DNA from: Sphingomonas taxi
Lineage (GTDB): Bacteria > Pseudomonadota > Alphaproteobacteria > Sphingomonadales > Sphingomonadaceae
DNA length: 64,000 nucleotides
Assembly (NCBI RefSeq): GCF_000764535.1
Contig: NZ_CP009571.1
Location: 2,289,001 to 2,353,000 of the forward strand
Reading direction: 5' to 3'
Position numbers and translations under genes: made by a program
The notes under the pieces: generated by a model
The model's database searches: none
Seen by the model: the letters and a program-made list of their open reading frames with translations, nothing else
What the model was told of the DNA's origin: nothing
Shown: positions 37,257 through 45,731 of the stretch, piece after piece
Layout: each line of letters opens with the position of its first letter
Numbering within the stretch: the first letter of the stretch is position 1

Positions 37257-38167
37257 GACGCGCGCGTCTGCCACACCCGCCACATCACGCCGGGCGCAGC
37301 GAGAATGGGATGCCGCTCGCGCCAGCGCGTCAGCGGCAGGTCGACGCCGGTATGACGCTGCAGCTTCCACAGCCCGTACCGGCCCGCGCCCTCGAAGGTG
37401 AACGCGGCCTTCATCAGCCGCGCCACGTTGAGCCATTTGCCGAGCCGCTGGCGCAGCCACCAGGCGGCGAGCGTCGCGCGCACGTCGCGCTCGGCGACGA
37501 GCGGCGCATATTCCCCGCCGCGCCGCTCATGGCCGATCCCCGCCCCCTGCCACGCCAGCGGCAGCAGCGCCTCGAACCGGTCGGGCACGAAGGCGAGGAT
37601 CTGCCGCTCGCGCCCCGGCGCCTCGACGCGCAGCTCGGCCGAATAGGTCTGGCGGAACAGCGCCAGCCAGAAATCGGCCGGCCGACCGTGTCGCGGCCCG
37701 AGCACCGCGGCGAATCGCGCCGCGGTCGCCGTCGCATAGGCCACCGCGCGCACCACGCGCGCCTGCACCAGCGGATCGGCCGCCCAGACCAACGCGGCAG
37801 GCTGCGCGAAGCGCGTCCAGATCGTCGTGTCGATCGTCCGCCCCTCGACCGCGCGGCAGAAGGTGTCGAGCGGCATCGCCGCCACCTTGGCGCGGATCAC
37901 CCGCGTGCCCAGCGTGATCTCGTGGAAGCTGACGTCGGGCCACAGCGTCCGCGTCGCCCAGGCCCGCAGGCCCCAGCCGCGCGCCGGCGGGGTCAGGACG
38001 TAGAAGTCGAGCACGCCGTCCAGATCGCCGGTGCGCAGCACCGATCCGTAGAACAGCACCGCGACGCCGCCGAGCCGCCGCGTCACCTCGCGCGCGGCGG
38101 CGGCGATCGGCGCGCTCACCGCTGTCTCCAGCTCGTCGGCGACGAACGACAGCAGCGTCTGCGTCAC
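37253..38167 (-). CDS. Pol-beta-like nucleotidyltransferase-fold protein, uncharacterised
   Basis: The product has 304 residues with a GTG start. A FYGSVLRTGDLDGVLDFYVL stretch (residues 39-58) looks like the GS-x(n)-DxD motif of the Pol-beta nucleotidyltransferase superfamily, but the second acidic residue of the DhD pair reads Tyr, so it may be inactive. The remainder is Trp- and Arg-rich and has no motif I know. It overlaps both neighbours by 4 nt, sitting between the lipid kinase and the nucleotidyltransferase. A role in the same pathway is inferred from the coupling alone. Confidence 0.65.
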   Translation of the reverse strand: MTQTLLSFVADELETAVSAPIAAAAREVTRRLGGVAVLFYGSVLRTGDLDGVLDFYVLTPPARGWGLRAWATRTLWPDVSFHEITLGTRVIRAKVAAMPLDTFCRAVEGRTIDTTIWTRFAQPAALVWAADPLVQARVVRAVAYATATAARFAAVLGPRHGRPADFWLALFRQTYSAELRVEAPGRERQILAFVPDRFEALLPLAWQGAGIGHERRGGEYAPLVAERDVRATLAAWWLRQRLGKWLNVARLMKAAFTFEGAGRYGLWKLQRHTGVDLPLTRWRERHPILAAPGVMWRVWQTRAS

Positions 38168-39240
38168 GGGGCGGCGAACCGGATCGGCGCTCCCGCCCGG
38201 ATGGTCAGGTCGCCGCCGGCGAACAGCTCGCCGTCGAGGATGAAGCCCTCGTCCGCGGTGACGCGGAGCTGGTGCGGATCGGTGCGCGCGAAGCCCTTGG
38301 CGACCGCCGGACTGCCCGTCGTGCCGGTCAGGATCGGCGACAGCATCCTAAACAGGTGGCGCGGCGGCGCGTCGACCGTCAGCAGCTTGAGCCCCGGCCG
38401 CGGCCGCCCGAACGGCTTCAGCCCGACCGGCATCCGCTCCAGCGTCGAGGCGAGCAGCAGATAGAGCTGCCGCGTCACCGGCGCACGACCGTCCTCGCCG
38501 ATGCGGATCGTCGTGCCGCGTCGCCATTCGTTGTCGGCACCGCCGAACATCGTCTGCGCCATGCTCCAGCCGAGCGACAGCGCCACCGCGACGCCGTTGA
38601 ACGCGCCGACGCGATGCGTGCTCTGCGCCAGCTCGGTGGCGCGGACGAAGCCGCCCATGCCGAGCAGGAAACCGCGCGCCGCGGGCCGTTTGTCCTGCCC
38701 CCGCAGGATCTCGACCGGCGCCCGCTGCACGAAGCGCCCGGCGCGTGCCGCCGCGATCGCGTCGCGCACCGTCCAGTCGTCGGGAATGCCGAGGTCGAGC
38801 GCCAGCGCATTGGTTTTGCCCGACGGGATGATCGCCATCGCCGGCAGCGTCTCGAACACCTGCGCCGCCGCGGTCATCACGTCGCGCAACGTGCCGTCGC
38901 CGCCATTGACCACCAGCAGCCCGATGTCGCGCGCCGCATAATCGCGCAGCGTCTCTTCCAGCGCCTCGAACGTGTCGGGCGCGGCATAGGAGACGTCGGG
39001 CCAGTGATCGAGCCGCATGCCCTGCTTGAGGTTGCGATGGCTCCGCCCGTTGGCGATCACGCCGACGCGCAGCGGCGCGGGCGCGGGGACCGGCGCGCGG
39101 GGCGTCGGCAGGCGACCGGTGCGCGGCGCATCCGCCAGCGCATTGCGGCGGCACAGCACGTCGCCGACGCGGCCCGCCAGCGTCTGCCCGACCGGCAATC
39201 GTCCATCAATCCGAGTCGCCAACCTGCGCCCTTCCGTCAC
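38164..39240 (-). CDS. Diacylglycerol/sphingosine kinase-like lipid kinase
   Basis: The product has 358 residues with a GTG start. The DAGK catalytic motif VVNGGDGTLRDVMTAA lies near residues 106-121, and IPSGKTNALALDLG, a second nucleotide-binding motif, near 139-152. The C-terminal part has GELFAGGDLTI as in the family. These kinases phosphorylate lipid alcohols such as diacylglycerol, ceramide or a long-chain base. In a sphingolipid-rich genus, a sphingolipid substrate is plausible but only inferred. GTGA overlap with the next gene shows coupling. The N-terminal ~50 residues are poorly conserved, so the start may be further in. Confidence 0.82.
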   Translation of the reverse strand: MTEGRRLATRIDGRLPVGQTLAGRVGDVLCRRNALADAPRTGRLPTPRAPVPAPAPLRVGVIANGRSHRNLKQGMRLDHWPDVSYAAPDTFEALEETLRDYAARDIGLLVVNGGDGTLRDVMTAAAQVFETLPAMAIIPSGKTNALALDLGIPDDWTVRDAIAAARAGRFVQRAPVEILRGQDKRPAARGFLLGMGGFVRATELAQSTHRVGAFNGVAVALSLGWSMAQTMFGGADNEWRRGTTIRIGEDGRAPVTRQLYLLLASTLERMPVGLKPFGRPRPGLKLLTVDAPPRHLFRMLSPILTGTTGSPAVAKGFARTDPHQLRVTADEGFILDGELFAGGDLTIRAGAPIRFAAP

Positions 39241-39342
39241 GAGTTCTTCATCAAACTGTCACAGAGGAAATGGGCAGGATTGCGGCCCCAACAAGAAATT
39301 GAGCCGATATTTACGGTATTTCGCTCGGGCAGCCTGTCGCGA

Positions 39343-40695
39343 TCAAACTCGCGCCCGATCGGTTGGTTTCACTCGCAGCAGGGATTGCGTCGCCAGCCCG
39401 AGCAGGATCGCGACGACCAGCGCGTTGACCAGCACCGCGATCGACACGCCGATCACCTCCAGTGATGGGCTCAGCCAGAAGCTCACCGCGAACAGCGCGA
39501 CGATGCCGACGACGCGCGCGATGAAGGTCGCGCCGATCCGGTTGGCGGCGAGCAGCAGCGGCTCGAAGCCGACGGTGACGAGATCGATACACCCCGCCGC
39601 GGCGAGCCACAGCAGGATCGGATAGGCGCGGCCGAACTCCTTGCCGCCCATCAGCGTCAGCACCGGATGGCCGAGCAGCACGACGAGCAGGAAGGCGACC
39701 GCGCCGACGATGGTCGCCATCAGGAACGAGCGCAGGATCATCCGCCGCACCCGCGCGAGTCCGCCCGCGGCGACCGCGCGCACGATTTCCGGAAAGGCGG
39801 CGCGGGCGAGCAATTGCGACACCTTGGTCAGCGCCTGCGCCAGTTGCAGCGCGAGCCGGAACGCGCCCGCCGAGGCGGTGCCGACGGTGCCGCCGACGAG
39901 CAGCAGCGGGATCTGCTTGCTCGACAGGCCGAGCGACGAACTGGCGTTGGTGGCGAGCGAGAAGCGGATGATGCCGGGATGGTCGACGACGACGTCGCGC
40001 ACCCCGACGCCACGCGCGAACAGCAGTTTGAGGTCGCCGGTCCGCGCCAGCGCCGCCCAATAGGCCGCGGCGGTCAGCACCTCGGCCAGCCCCCAGGCGA
40101 CGAGGAAACCACTGACCGAAGGAACGAAGATCGCCGCGGTGACCGCGCCGAGCAGCCGCATCACCGGCGTCACGCTGTCCGCCGCGGCGGCGAAGGAGAA
40201 GCGGTCGCGCAGCCGCAGGATGCCGAGCGGGGTCGAGCGGATCGACAGCAATTGGGCGATCGTGAACAGCATCGTCGCGCGCATATGGACCGGGCGCACG
40301 CCGAGCGGCTCGCCCCAGATGCGGATGATGACCGCGGCGAGGATCACGCCGAGGATCGCGCTGGCGAGATCGAGCAGCCCGCACGCCTTGAACAGCCGCG
40401 CCAGCCGCGTCTCGCCGCCGGGGGCGAGATGCTCGGTGCCGTAGCGGACGATGATCTGCCACGTCTGGAAGCCGACGACGGTGGCGAGCGCCTGGCTCGC
40501 GCCGGTGATCAGCGCGAAGCGGCCGAAGCCCGACACGCCGAGCGTGCGCGTGACGATCGCCAGATAGACGAGGCTGAGCACCGCGAGCACGCCGCGGCTC
40601 GCCAGCATCCAGCCGAGGTTGCGCGCGATCGCGCGCATCGGCCCGCCGGGGAACATGCCCGCCTCGATCCCGGCATCCGGTATTTCAGGACTCAC
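39343..40695 (-). CDS. Oligosaccharide flippase / polysaccharide biosynthesis membrane protein
   Basis: The product has 450 residues with a GTG start and about 12-14 transmembrane helices. The N-terminal pattern ARNLGWMLASRGVLAVLSLVYLAIVTRTLG and the general hydrophobic layout fit the MOP/Wzx family, which flips lipid-linked intermediates across the inner membrane. GTGA overlap with the CDP-alcohol transferase gene at 40692-40695. A gap of ~102 nt follows before the lipid kinase. It probably moves the product of the cluster. Confidence 0.82.
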   Translation of the reverse strand: MSPEIPDAGIEAGMFPGGPMRAIARNLGWMLASRGVLAVLSLVYLAIVTRTLGVSGFGRFALITGASQALATVVGFQTWQIIVRYGTEHLAPGGETRLARLFKACGLLDLASAILGVILAAVIIRIWGEPLGVRPVHMRATMLFTIAQLLSIRSTPLGILRLRDRFSFAAAADSVTPVMRLLGAVTAAIFVPSVSGFLVAWGLAEVLTAAAYWAALARTGDLKLLFARGVGVRDVVVDHPGIIRFSLATNASSSLGLSSKQIPLLLVGGTVGTASAGAFRLALQLAQALTKVSQLLARAAFPEIVRAVAAGGLARVRRMILRSFLMATIVGAVAFLLVVLLGHPVLTLMGGKEFGRAYPILLWLAAAGCIDLVTVGFEPLLLAANRIGATFIARVVGIVALFAVSFWLSPSLEVIGVSIAVLVNALVVAILLGLATQSLLRVKPTDRARV

Positions 40696-41813
40696 GCCAG
40701 CCAGCTCACGATCCTCCGCCCGCGCGCCTTCGCCGCCATCGCCTGCCCCAGCCGGACGAGGTGGACGACGAGCGACAGCATCGTCCACACCGCCACCGCG
40801 ACGATCCCCCAGTCGGGCCGCCCGATCAGCAGCCCGGCGAACAGGATCACCATATTCGGGTTGCGCCGCGCGGTGACGAGCCGGAAGCGGCTGTCGAACC
40901 GTTCCCAGACGTGAATGTGCATCCCGAATTTGGCGATGAACGCGCCCTCGATCAGCCGTTGCGCGACATAGCCGAACAGCATCGCCGCGATCACCGCGAC
41001 GAACGTGTCATGATCGAGCGGCCGGCCATAAGCGACGCACCCCGTCGCCCAGGCCCACCACCAGAAGGGCGGATGGACGAGGTCGACGCCATGGTCCCAG
41101 GCGTTGCCCAGCGCGGACGAGGTGATCGTGCAGCGCGCCAGTTTGCCGTCGACGGTGTCGAGCACCATGAAGACGAGGCCGATCGCCAGCCCGCTCCAGA
41201 ACCAGCCGTACCAGAAGGCGACCGTCGCGATGATGCACAGCACCGAACCGATCGCGGTCACCTGATTGGGCGAGATGCCGGCGCGCGCGCACAGCCGGGT
41301 CAGCCATAACGCCCATTCGGGCCAGAGATATTTGGTGAGGAGGTCGGTCACGCCCTTGTAGGCGCCGGTATAGCTCGCGCGTTCGATCGCGGGGACGCTG
41401 GCCGGGGTCAGCCGCTCGGCGAACGGCCGTTCGCGCTTGCGCAAGGCCTCGTTGAAGATACCGTTCTCGTCCTCCGCCTCGATCACCGCCAGCCCCTCCG
41501 CCGCGAGCGGCCGGTCGGCCAGCATCGCCGCCCGCACCCGCTCGGCCTGATCGGCGGCGACATGGGCGAGCACCGGCACGCCGGCGCGGGTCATCACCGT
41601 CCCCGGCAGGCCGAGCAGATGCGGCAGCCACGACGGATCGAAGGCGAAGGCGAGATTGGCGAGCAGCACGTCGCCGCCGGCAGCCTCTCCGAACGGCAGC
41701 TTGCGCGCGACGGCCATCCGCCGCAGCCGTTCGGCATTGGTCATGCCCCAGATCGGCACGGGATTGTCGCCGACCGGGACGACGGTCGGTGGGGTCGAGA
41801 GATTGGCAACCAT
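40692..41813 (-). CDS. CDP-alcohol phosphatidyltransferase family protein with N-terminal extension
   Basis: The product has 373 residues. The CDP-alcohol phosphotransferase motif is complete: Asp219/Asp222-Gly223 (LDTVDGKLAR), Arg227, Gly236, Asp240 and Asp244 (NAWDHGVD). Several transmembrane helices flank it. Residues 1-~150 are soluble and lack an NTP-transferase signature but are placed where bifunctional inositol-phosphate enzymes carry one. The SPNQVT at ~181 is typical of the group. It would join a CDP-activated alcohol to an acceptor alcohol. It is the first gene of the operon, followed by the flippase. The N-terminal domain is unassigned. Confidence 0.8.
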   Translation of the reverse strand: MVANLSTPPTVVPVGDNPVPIWGMTNAERLRRMAVARKLPFGEAAGGDVLLANLAFAFDPSWLPHLLGLPGTVMTRAGVPVLAHVAADQAERVRAAMLADRPLAAEGLAVIEAEDENGIFNEALRKRERPFAERLTPASVPAIERASYTGAYKGVTDLLTKYLWPEWALWLTRLCARAGISPNQVTAIGSVLCIIATVAFWYGWFWSGLAIGLVFMVLDTVDGKLARCTITSSALGNAWDHGVDLVHPPFWWWAWATGCVAYGRPLDHDTFVAVIAAMLFGYVAQRLIEGAFIAKFGMHIHVWERFDSRFRLVTARRNPNMVILFAGLLIGRPDWGIVAVAVWTMLSLVVHLVRLGQAMAAKARGRRIVSWLA

Positions 41814-42196
41814 CCCCGCCGGATAGCGCCACCCGCGCGATCCGGATAGCCGTTGGTGGTCGCAGCGTTCCGGTTCATGCAGCGCCGGGAAGCCGCTATT
41901 GGTTCGGGCGAACGCGCGGCGGCACAAGAAGGCCGTCACGTCACCTGCTCCGTCATCCCGAACATGGCTCGGGGCCCTCTCCAGCGATGTTCAAGCGGGA
42001 AAGGAGACGCACCCTCGCGGCCCGCTGCCCCACGACGACAGGTCGAAACCACGACGAAGGCTCGATATAGGCCGGCAACGACCGGTACGGCACAAGAAGA
42101 GCCCAAACAGAAAAGCGCCCGTCACCGAAGTGACAGCCGCTGAGTCGCCCCGATGCTTTGGGAACTCTACCGCCCGCAGCGGCAGAACGAAACGAA
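41814..42196. other. Intergenic stretch without a gene
   Basis: This 383-nt gap lies between the CDP-alcohol transferase and tRNA-Ala. An 11-nt direct repeat (GGCACAAGAAG) is present at 41931-41941 and 42089-42099. Otherwise no gene or terminator was recognised. Promoters of the operon that starts at 41813 must lie here. Confidence 0.5.
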
Positions 42197-42272
42197 TGGT
42201 GGAGCCGAGGGGGATCGAACCCCTGACCTCTGCAATGCCATTGCAGCGCTCTCCCAGCTGAGCTACGGCCCC
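42197..42272 (-). tRNA. tRNA-Ala (anticodon GGC)
   Basis: The minus strand folds as a standard cloverleaf of 76 nt including the encoded CCA. The acceptor GGGGCCG is paired at the other end, the D arm reads GCTCAGCTGGGAGAGC, the anticodon stem CTGCA/TGCAG encloses ATGGCAT (GGC anticodon), and the T loop is GGTTCGATCC. Confidence 0.97.
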
Positions 42273-42355
42273 ATTCGTTTCGGGAGGCGCCCCACTAGCG
42301 GGGGCACCGGGGCATGGCAAGCGCTGAATCGATGCCTGCCATGCCTTTTTTCAGA

Positions 42356-42676
42356 TCAATGTTCGTCTTCGTCGTTCGGCGCTTCCACGCCCAGATCGTC
42401 GTCGCCGCCGAGATCGACCTCGTCATCGGCCGAGGGCTCTTCCTCTTCGCCCAGCGCTTCCAGATCCTCGTCCTCGCCTTCCAGGTCGCGATCGGCTTCC
42501 TTGGTGTCGGGCTTGGCCTGCTCGAACGGCAGCGGCTGCTTGGACTTCAGGATCGGCTCCGGATTCCACGTCGTACCGCAATTGATGCAGGTGACGGGGT
42601 CGTCCTTCTCGAGGTCGTAGAAGCGCGTGGCGCATTTCGGGCACGTACGCTTCGTGCCCCATTCCGGCTTGATCAT
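42356..42676 (-). CDS. TIGR02300/FYDLN acid domain protein
   Basis: The product has 106 residues. A zinc-ribbon-like N-terminus carries CPKCATRFYDLEKDDPVTCINCG, with four Cys (CxxC ... CxxC) and the FYDL motif. From residue ~55 it is an acidic tail (EDEDLEALGEEEEPSADDEVDLGGDDD). This is the alphaproteobacterial TIGR02300 family of unknown function. It lies next to aroA and tRNA-Ala, which is a typical location for it. Divergent from aroA, 108 nt away. Confidence 0.92.
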   Translation of the reverse strand: MIKPEWGTKRTCPKCATRFYDLEKDDPVTCINCGTTWNPEPILKSKQPLPFEQAKPDTKEADRDLEGEDEDLEALGEEEEPSADDEVDLGGDDDLGVEAPNDEDEH

Positions 42677-42784
42677 GCCGTGTTGTGCCTTTCGGAATTG
42701 GGTGTAGCAGGCAAAGGTTGCCCCAGCCCGTGACTTGGTGGGCGCCTTGCCATAGCGCAAGGTGGCTGTCAAAGCCCTCGACCC

Positions 42785-44116
42785 ATGGCGCACTCCCTTC
42801 CCCAGGAACTGAGCGTGGCCCCGCGCGGGCCCCTCACCGGCACCCTCCAGGTCCCCGGCGACAAGTCGATCAGCCACCGCTCGCTGATGTTCTCGGCGCT
42901 GGCGGTCGGCACCAGCCACATCACCGGCCTGCTCGAGGGCGAGGACGTGCTCGCCACCGCCGCGGCGCTGCGCGCGATGGGCGCGACGATCGAGCGGACC
43001 GGCGACGGCGCGTGGCGCGTCGACGGCGTCGGCGTCGGCGGCCTGCTGCAACCCGCGACCGCGCTGGAGATGGGCAACAGCGGCACCTCGACGCGGCTGC
43101 TGATGGGCCTCGTCGCGAGCCATCCGATCACCGCCACCTTCACCGGCGACGCCTCGCTGTCGGGGCGGCCGATGGGCCGCGTCATCGAACCTTTGTCGCA
43201 GATGGGCGCCGACGTCACCGCCAGCCCCGGCGGCAAGCTGCCGCTGATGCTGCGCGGCCTGTGCCCGGCGGTGCCGATCACCTATACGCTCCCGGTCGCC
43301 TCGGCGCAGGTCAAGTCGGCGGTGCTGCTCGCCGGGCTCAACACGCCCGGGATCACCCGCGTCGTCGAGCCGGTCGCGACCCGCGACCACAGCGAGCGGA
43401 TGCTGCGCGGCTTCGGCGCCGACATCACCATCGAAGAGAGCGACGCCGGCCGCATCATTGCGATCCGCGGCGAGGCCGAACTCAGGCCGCAGACGATCAC
43501 CGTCCCCGGCGACCCCTCCTCCGCCGCCTTCTGGCTGGTCGCGGCGTCGATCGTCCCCGGGTCCGACCTCGTCGTCCGCAACGTCGGGCTCAACGTCACC
43601 CGCACCGGACTGGTCGCGGCGCTGCGGCTGATGGGCGCGGACATCACCGAACTCGACCGGCGTGAGGTCGGCGGCGAGCCGGTCGCCGACCTGCGCGTCC
43701 GCCACGCCCCCCTCACCGCGATCGACGTGCCGCCCGATCTCGCGCCGAGCATGATCGACGAATATCCGGTGCTGTTCGTCGCCGCCGCCTTCGCCAAGGG
43801 CCGCACCGTCGCGCGCGGCGCACACGAGCTGCGCGTCAAGGAATCCGACCGGATCGCCGCGATGAAGGCGGCGCTGGAGGCCTGCGGCGTCCCGTGCGAG
43901 GAATATGAGGACGGTCTCGCGATCACCGGCACCGGCGGCGACGCCATCCCGGGCGGCGGCCGCATCGCCTCGCAGCTCGATCACCGCATCGCGATGAGTA
44001 TGACGGTCGCCGGCCTGCATGCGGCACGTCCCGTCACGATCGACGACGTCGCGCCGGTGGCGACCAGCTATCCCGTCTTCTATAAGACATTGGACGAAGT
44101 GTCGGAGGAAGCATGA
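42785..44116 (+). CDS. aroA: 3-phosphoshikimate 1-carboxyvinyltransferase (EPSP synthase)
   Basis: The product has 443 residues. It catalyses the sixth step of the shikimate pathway and is the glyphosate target. The signatures GDKSISHRSLMFSALAVG (~21-38) and MGNSGTSTRLLMGLV (~98-112) are clear. The C-terminal HELRVKESDRIAAMKAALEACG lies at ~351-372. The shape GNSGTSTRL with Ala/Gly variation resembles class II enzymes of alphaproteobacteria that tolerate glyphosate; tolerance is inference. ATG at 42785. The TGA overlaps the ATG of cmk (44113-44116). Confidence 0.95.
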   Translation: MAHSLPQELSVAPRGPLTGTLQVPGDKSISHRSLMFSALAVGTSHITGLLEGEDVLATAAALRAMGATIERTGDGAWRVDGVGVGGLLQPATALEMGNSGTSTRLLMGLVASHPITATFTGDASLSGRPMGRVIEPLSQMGADVTASPGGKLPLMLRGLCPAVPITYTLPVASAQVKSAVLLAGLNTPGITRVVEPVATRDHSERMLRGFGADITIEESDAGRIIAIRGEAELRPQTITVPGDPSSAAFWLVAASIVPGSDLVVRNVGLNVTRTGLVAALRLMGADITELDRREVGGEPVADLRVRHAPLTAIDVPPDLAPSMIDEYPVLFVAAAFAKGRTVARGAHELRVKESDRIAAMKAALEACGVPCEEYEDGLAITGTGGDAIPGGGRIASQLDHRIAMSMTVAGLHAARPVTIDDVAPVATSYPVFYKTLDEVSEEA

Positions 44117-44775
44117 TCATCGCAGTGGACGGCCCAGCAGCGTCGGGCAAAGGCACCATCGCCAGGGCGCTCGCGCAGCATTACGGCCTCCCGCATCTCG
44201 ACACCGGACTGCTCTATCGTGCCGTGGCGTTCAACGTGCAGCGGATGGAGCTCAACCCCGCCAGGGAAGCCGATGCGGTCGCCGCCTGCGATTTCGACGA
44301 GGCGCTGCTCGACGATCCCGTGCTGCGCACCGACGACATCGGCCAGCTCGCCTCGATCGTCTCGGTCCACCCGCTGGTGCGCGCCTCGCTGCTGCAGCGC
44401 CAGAAGCGCTTCGCCCGCCAGCCCGGCGGCGCGGTGCTCGACGGTCGCGACATCGGCACGGTGATCGCGCCCGACGCCGACGCCAAATTGTTCGTCAAGG
44501 CGACCCCGCAGATCCGCGCGCAACGCCGCCACAAGGAATTGCTCGGCAAGGGCATCGACGTCACCTTCGTCAAGGTGCTGATGGACATCCGCGCCCGCGA
44601 CACGCGCGACAGCGCCCGCTCCACCGCGCCGCTCAGCATGGCCGCCGACGCCGCTTTGCTCGACACCAGCCAGATGACGATCGAGGCGAGCATCGCCCGC
44701 GCGATCGCCATGGTCGACGCCCGCACCGCCACCCGCGCCCACCAGCAGCCGAGCGCCGGCGCCAGCCCGGCCTGA
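44113..44775 (+). CDS. cmk: Cytidylate kinase
   Basis: The product has 220 residues. It phosphorylates CMP and dCMP. The P-loop is GPAASGKGTIA (residues 7-17), and the CMP-binding region reads HLDTGLLYRAVAFNV. DGRDIGTVIAPDADAKLFVKA lies at ~113-133. Overlap with aroA shows coupling; the order aroA-cmk-rpsA is conserved in many bacteria. Here a toxin-antitoxin pair sits between cmk and rpsA. Confidence 0.95.
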   Translation: MIIAVDGPAASGKGTIARALAQHYGLPHLDTGLLYRAVAFNVQRMELNPAREADAVAACDFDEALLDDPVLRTDDIGQLASIVSVHPLVRASLLQRQKRFARQPGGAVLDGRDIGTVIAPDADAKLFVKATPQIRAQRRHKELLGKGIDVTFVKVLMDIRARDTRDSARSTAPLSMAADAALLDTSQMTIEASIARAIAMVDARTATRAHQQPSAGASPA

Positions 44776-44824
44776 CGACGCCGGCACTCCTCGCGGCAAC
44801 CCGGTCCCGACGTCATTGCCGGCA

Positions 44825-44842
44825 TGTATCGTTTCTGATACA
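44825..44842 (+). promoter_or_regulatory. Inverted repeat operator of the toxin-antitoxin pair
   Basis: TGTATC (44825-44830) pairs with GATACA (44837-44842) around a 6-nt spacer. It lies 8 nt before the toxin GTG. Position and symmetry fit an autoregulatory operator bound by the antitoxin. Confidence 0.55.
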
Positions 44843-44850
44843 CCATCGCC

Positions 44851-45168
44851 GTGAAACCGATCACCTTCGTCGGCGACAGTCTCGATCGTCTTCGGGAATT
44901 CCCGGAGGACGCACGGGCATCGGCGGGGCACCAGCCTCACCAAGTACAGCAGGGCCGCCTGCCAGACGACTGGAAGCCGATGACGACTATCGGCCAAGGC
45001 GTCTGTGAAATCCGGGTACGTGAGGAATCGGGTGCGTTCCGCGTGATCTACCTTGCAACCTTGCCGGATGCGGTGCTCGTCCTCCACGCCTTTCGGAAAA
45101 AGACCCAGAAAACGCCGCAGCGCGATATCGACCTTGCCAGACACCGCTTGAGCCTATGGAGGTCATGA
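44851..45168 (+). CDS. HigB/RelE-superfamily toxin (phage Gp49-like, DUF891)
   Basis: The product has 105 residues with a GTG start. The pattern follows the COG4679/Gp49 toxin family: VGDSLDRLREFPEDARASAGHQ at the N-terminus, DWKPMTTIGQGVCEIRVREESGAFRVIYLA in the middle, and LHAFRKKTQKTPQRDIDLARHRL at the C-terminus. Such toxins cleave mRNA on ribosomes. A matching XRE antitoxin follows with a start inside the last codons. An 18-nt inverted repeat lies just upstream. Confidence 0.88.
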   Translation: MKPITFVGDSLDRLREFPEDARASAGHQPHQVQQGRLPDDWKPMTTIGQGVCEIRVREESGAFRVIYLATLPDAVLVLHAFRKKTQKTPQRDIDLARHRLSLWRS

Positions 45169-45452
45169 TGATCGAAGCGCAGACATTCGACAGTGTGTTC
45201 GACGCACTGGCCGATACCCCGGCAGAAGCGGCGAATCTCCAGGCGCGATCCGAGCTGCTGTCGACGTTGAAGAGCCATATCCGGTCCTGGAACGTGGCGC
45301 AGGACATCGCCGCCGCCCGGCTCGGCATCACCCGTCCGCGCCTCAACGACCTGTTGCAGGGCAAGATGGCCAAATTCTCGCTCGACGCGCTGGTCAACAT
45401 CGCCACGGCGGCGGGCCTTACCGTCCACATCCATGTCGCGCGGGCCGCCTGA
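45168..45452 (+). CDS. XRE-family antitoxin (HigA-like)
   Basis: The product has 94 residues. The helix-turn-helix is visible in DIAAARLGITRPRLNDLLQGKMAKFSLDALVNIATAAGL. It would neutralise the toxin at 44851 and repress the operon. GGAGG (45158-45162) lies 5 nt before the ATG at 45168; in-frame ATGs at 45165 and 45156 are alternatives. The start overlaps the toxin stop. Toxin-first order is typical of HigBA systems. Confidence 0.88.
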   Translation: MIEAQTFDSVFDALADTPAEAANLQARSELLSTLKSHIRSWNVAQDIAAARLGITRPRLNDLLQGKMAKFSLDALVNIATAAGLTVHIHVARAA

Positions 45453-45731
45453 CCCGCCAGGACCCACCGCCGGACGCGTCCGTGCCCTTACCTTGCCAAA
45501 ACGCGAGCTTTCGGTTATGGCCCGCCGGTCCTGCGAGCCGATGTTCGTGGAGGTAGGCGCGTCCGGCCGGTCCGTTCGCGCCCTTTTCGCAAGCAGCGCA
45601 TCGCATTCCTCCGCCTGCCGACGCTTAATGGATGCCGCGACCGGCATGGGGTCGCCGCGGCGTTTTCAGCCAAGACCAGCGGATCCAACCGCTTGGCCGG
45701 AAACAGATAAACCCGAGGACACTCTAACCCT
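45453..45731 (+). other. Leader region before rpsA
   Basis: This 279-nt gap carries no gene. It should include the rpsA promoter and its 5-prime untranslated region. rpsA is autoregulated through its leader in well-studied bacteria, but no specific structure could be recognised here. CGAGGA precedes the rpsA ATG. Confidence 0.4.

Noticed and set aside
41920..42100. 11-nt direct repeat GGCACAAGAAG as an att site
   Set aside because: The copies are ~158 nt apart with no integrase or mobile gene between them, and neither sits in the tRNA.
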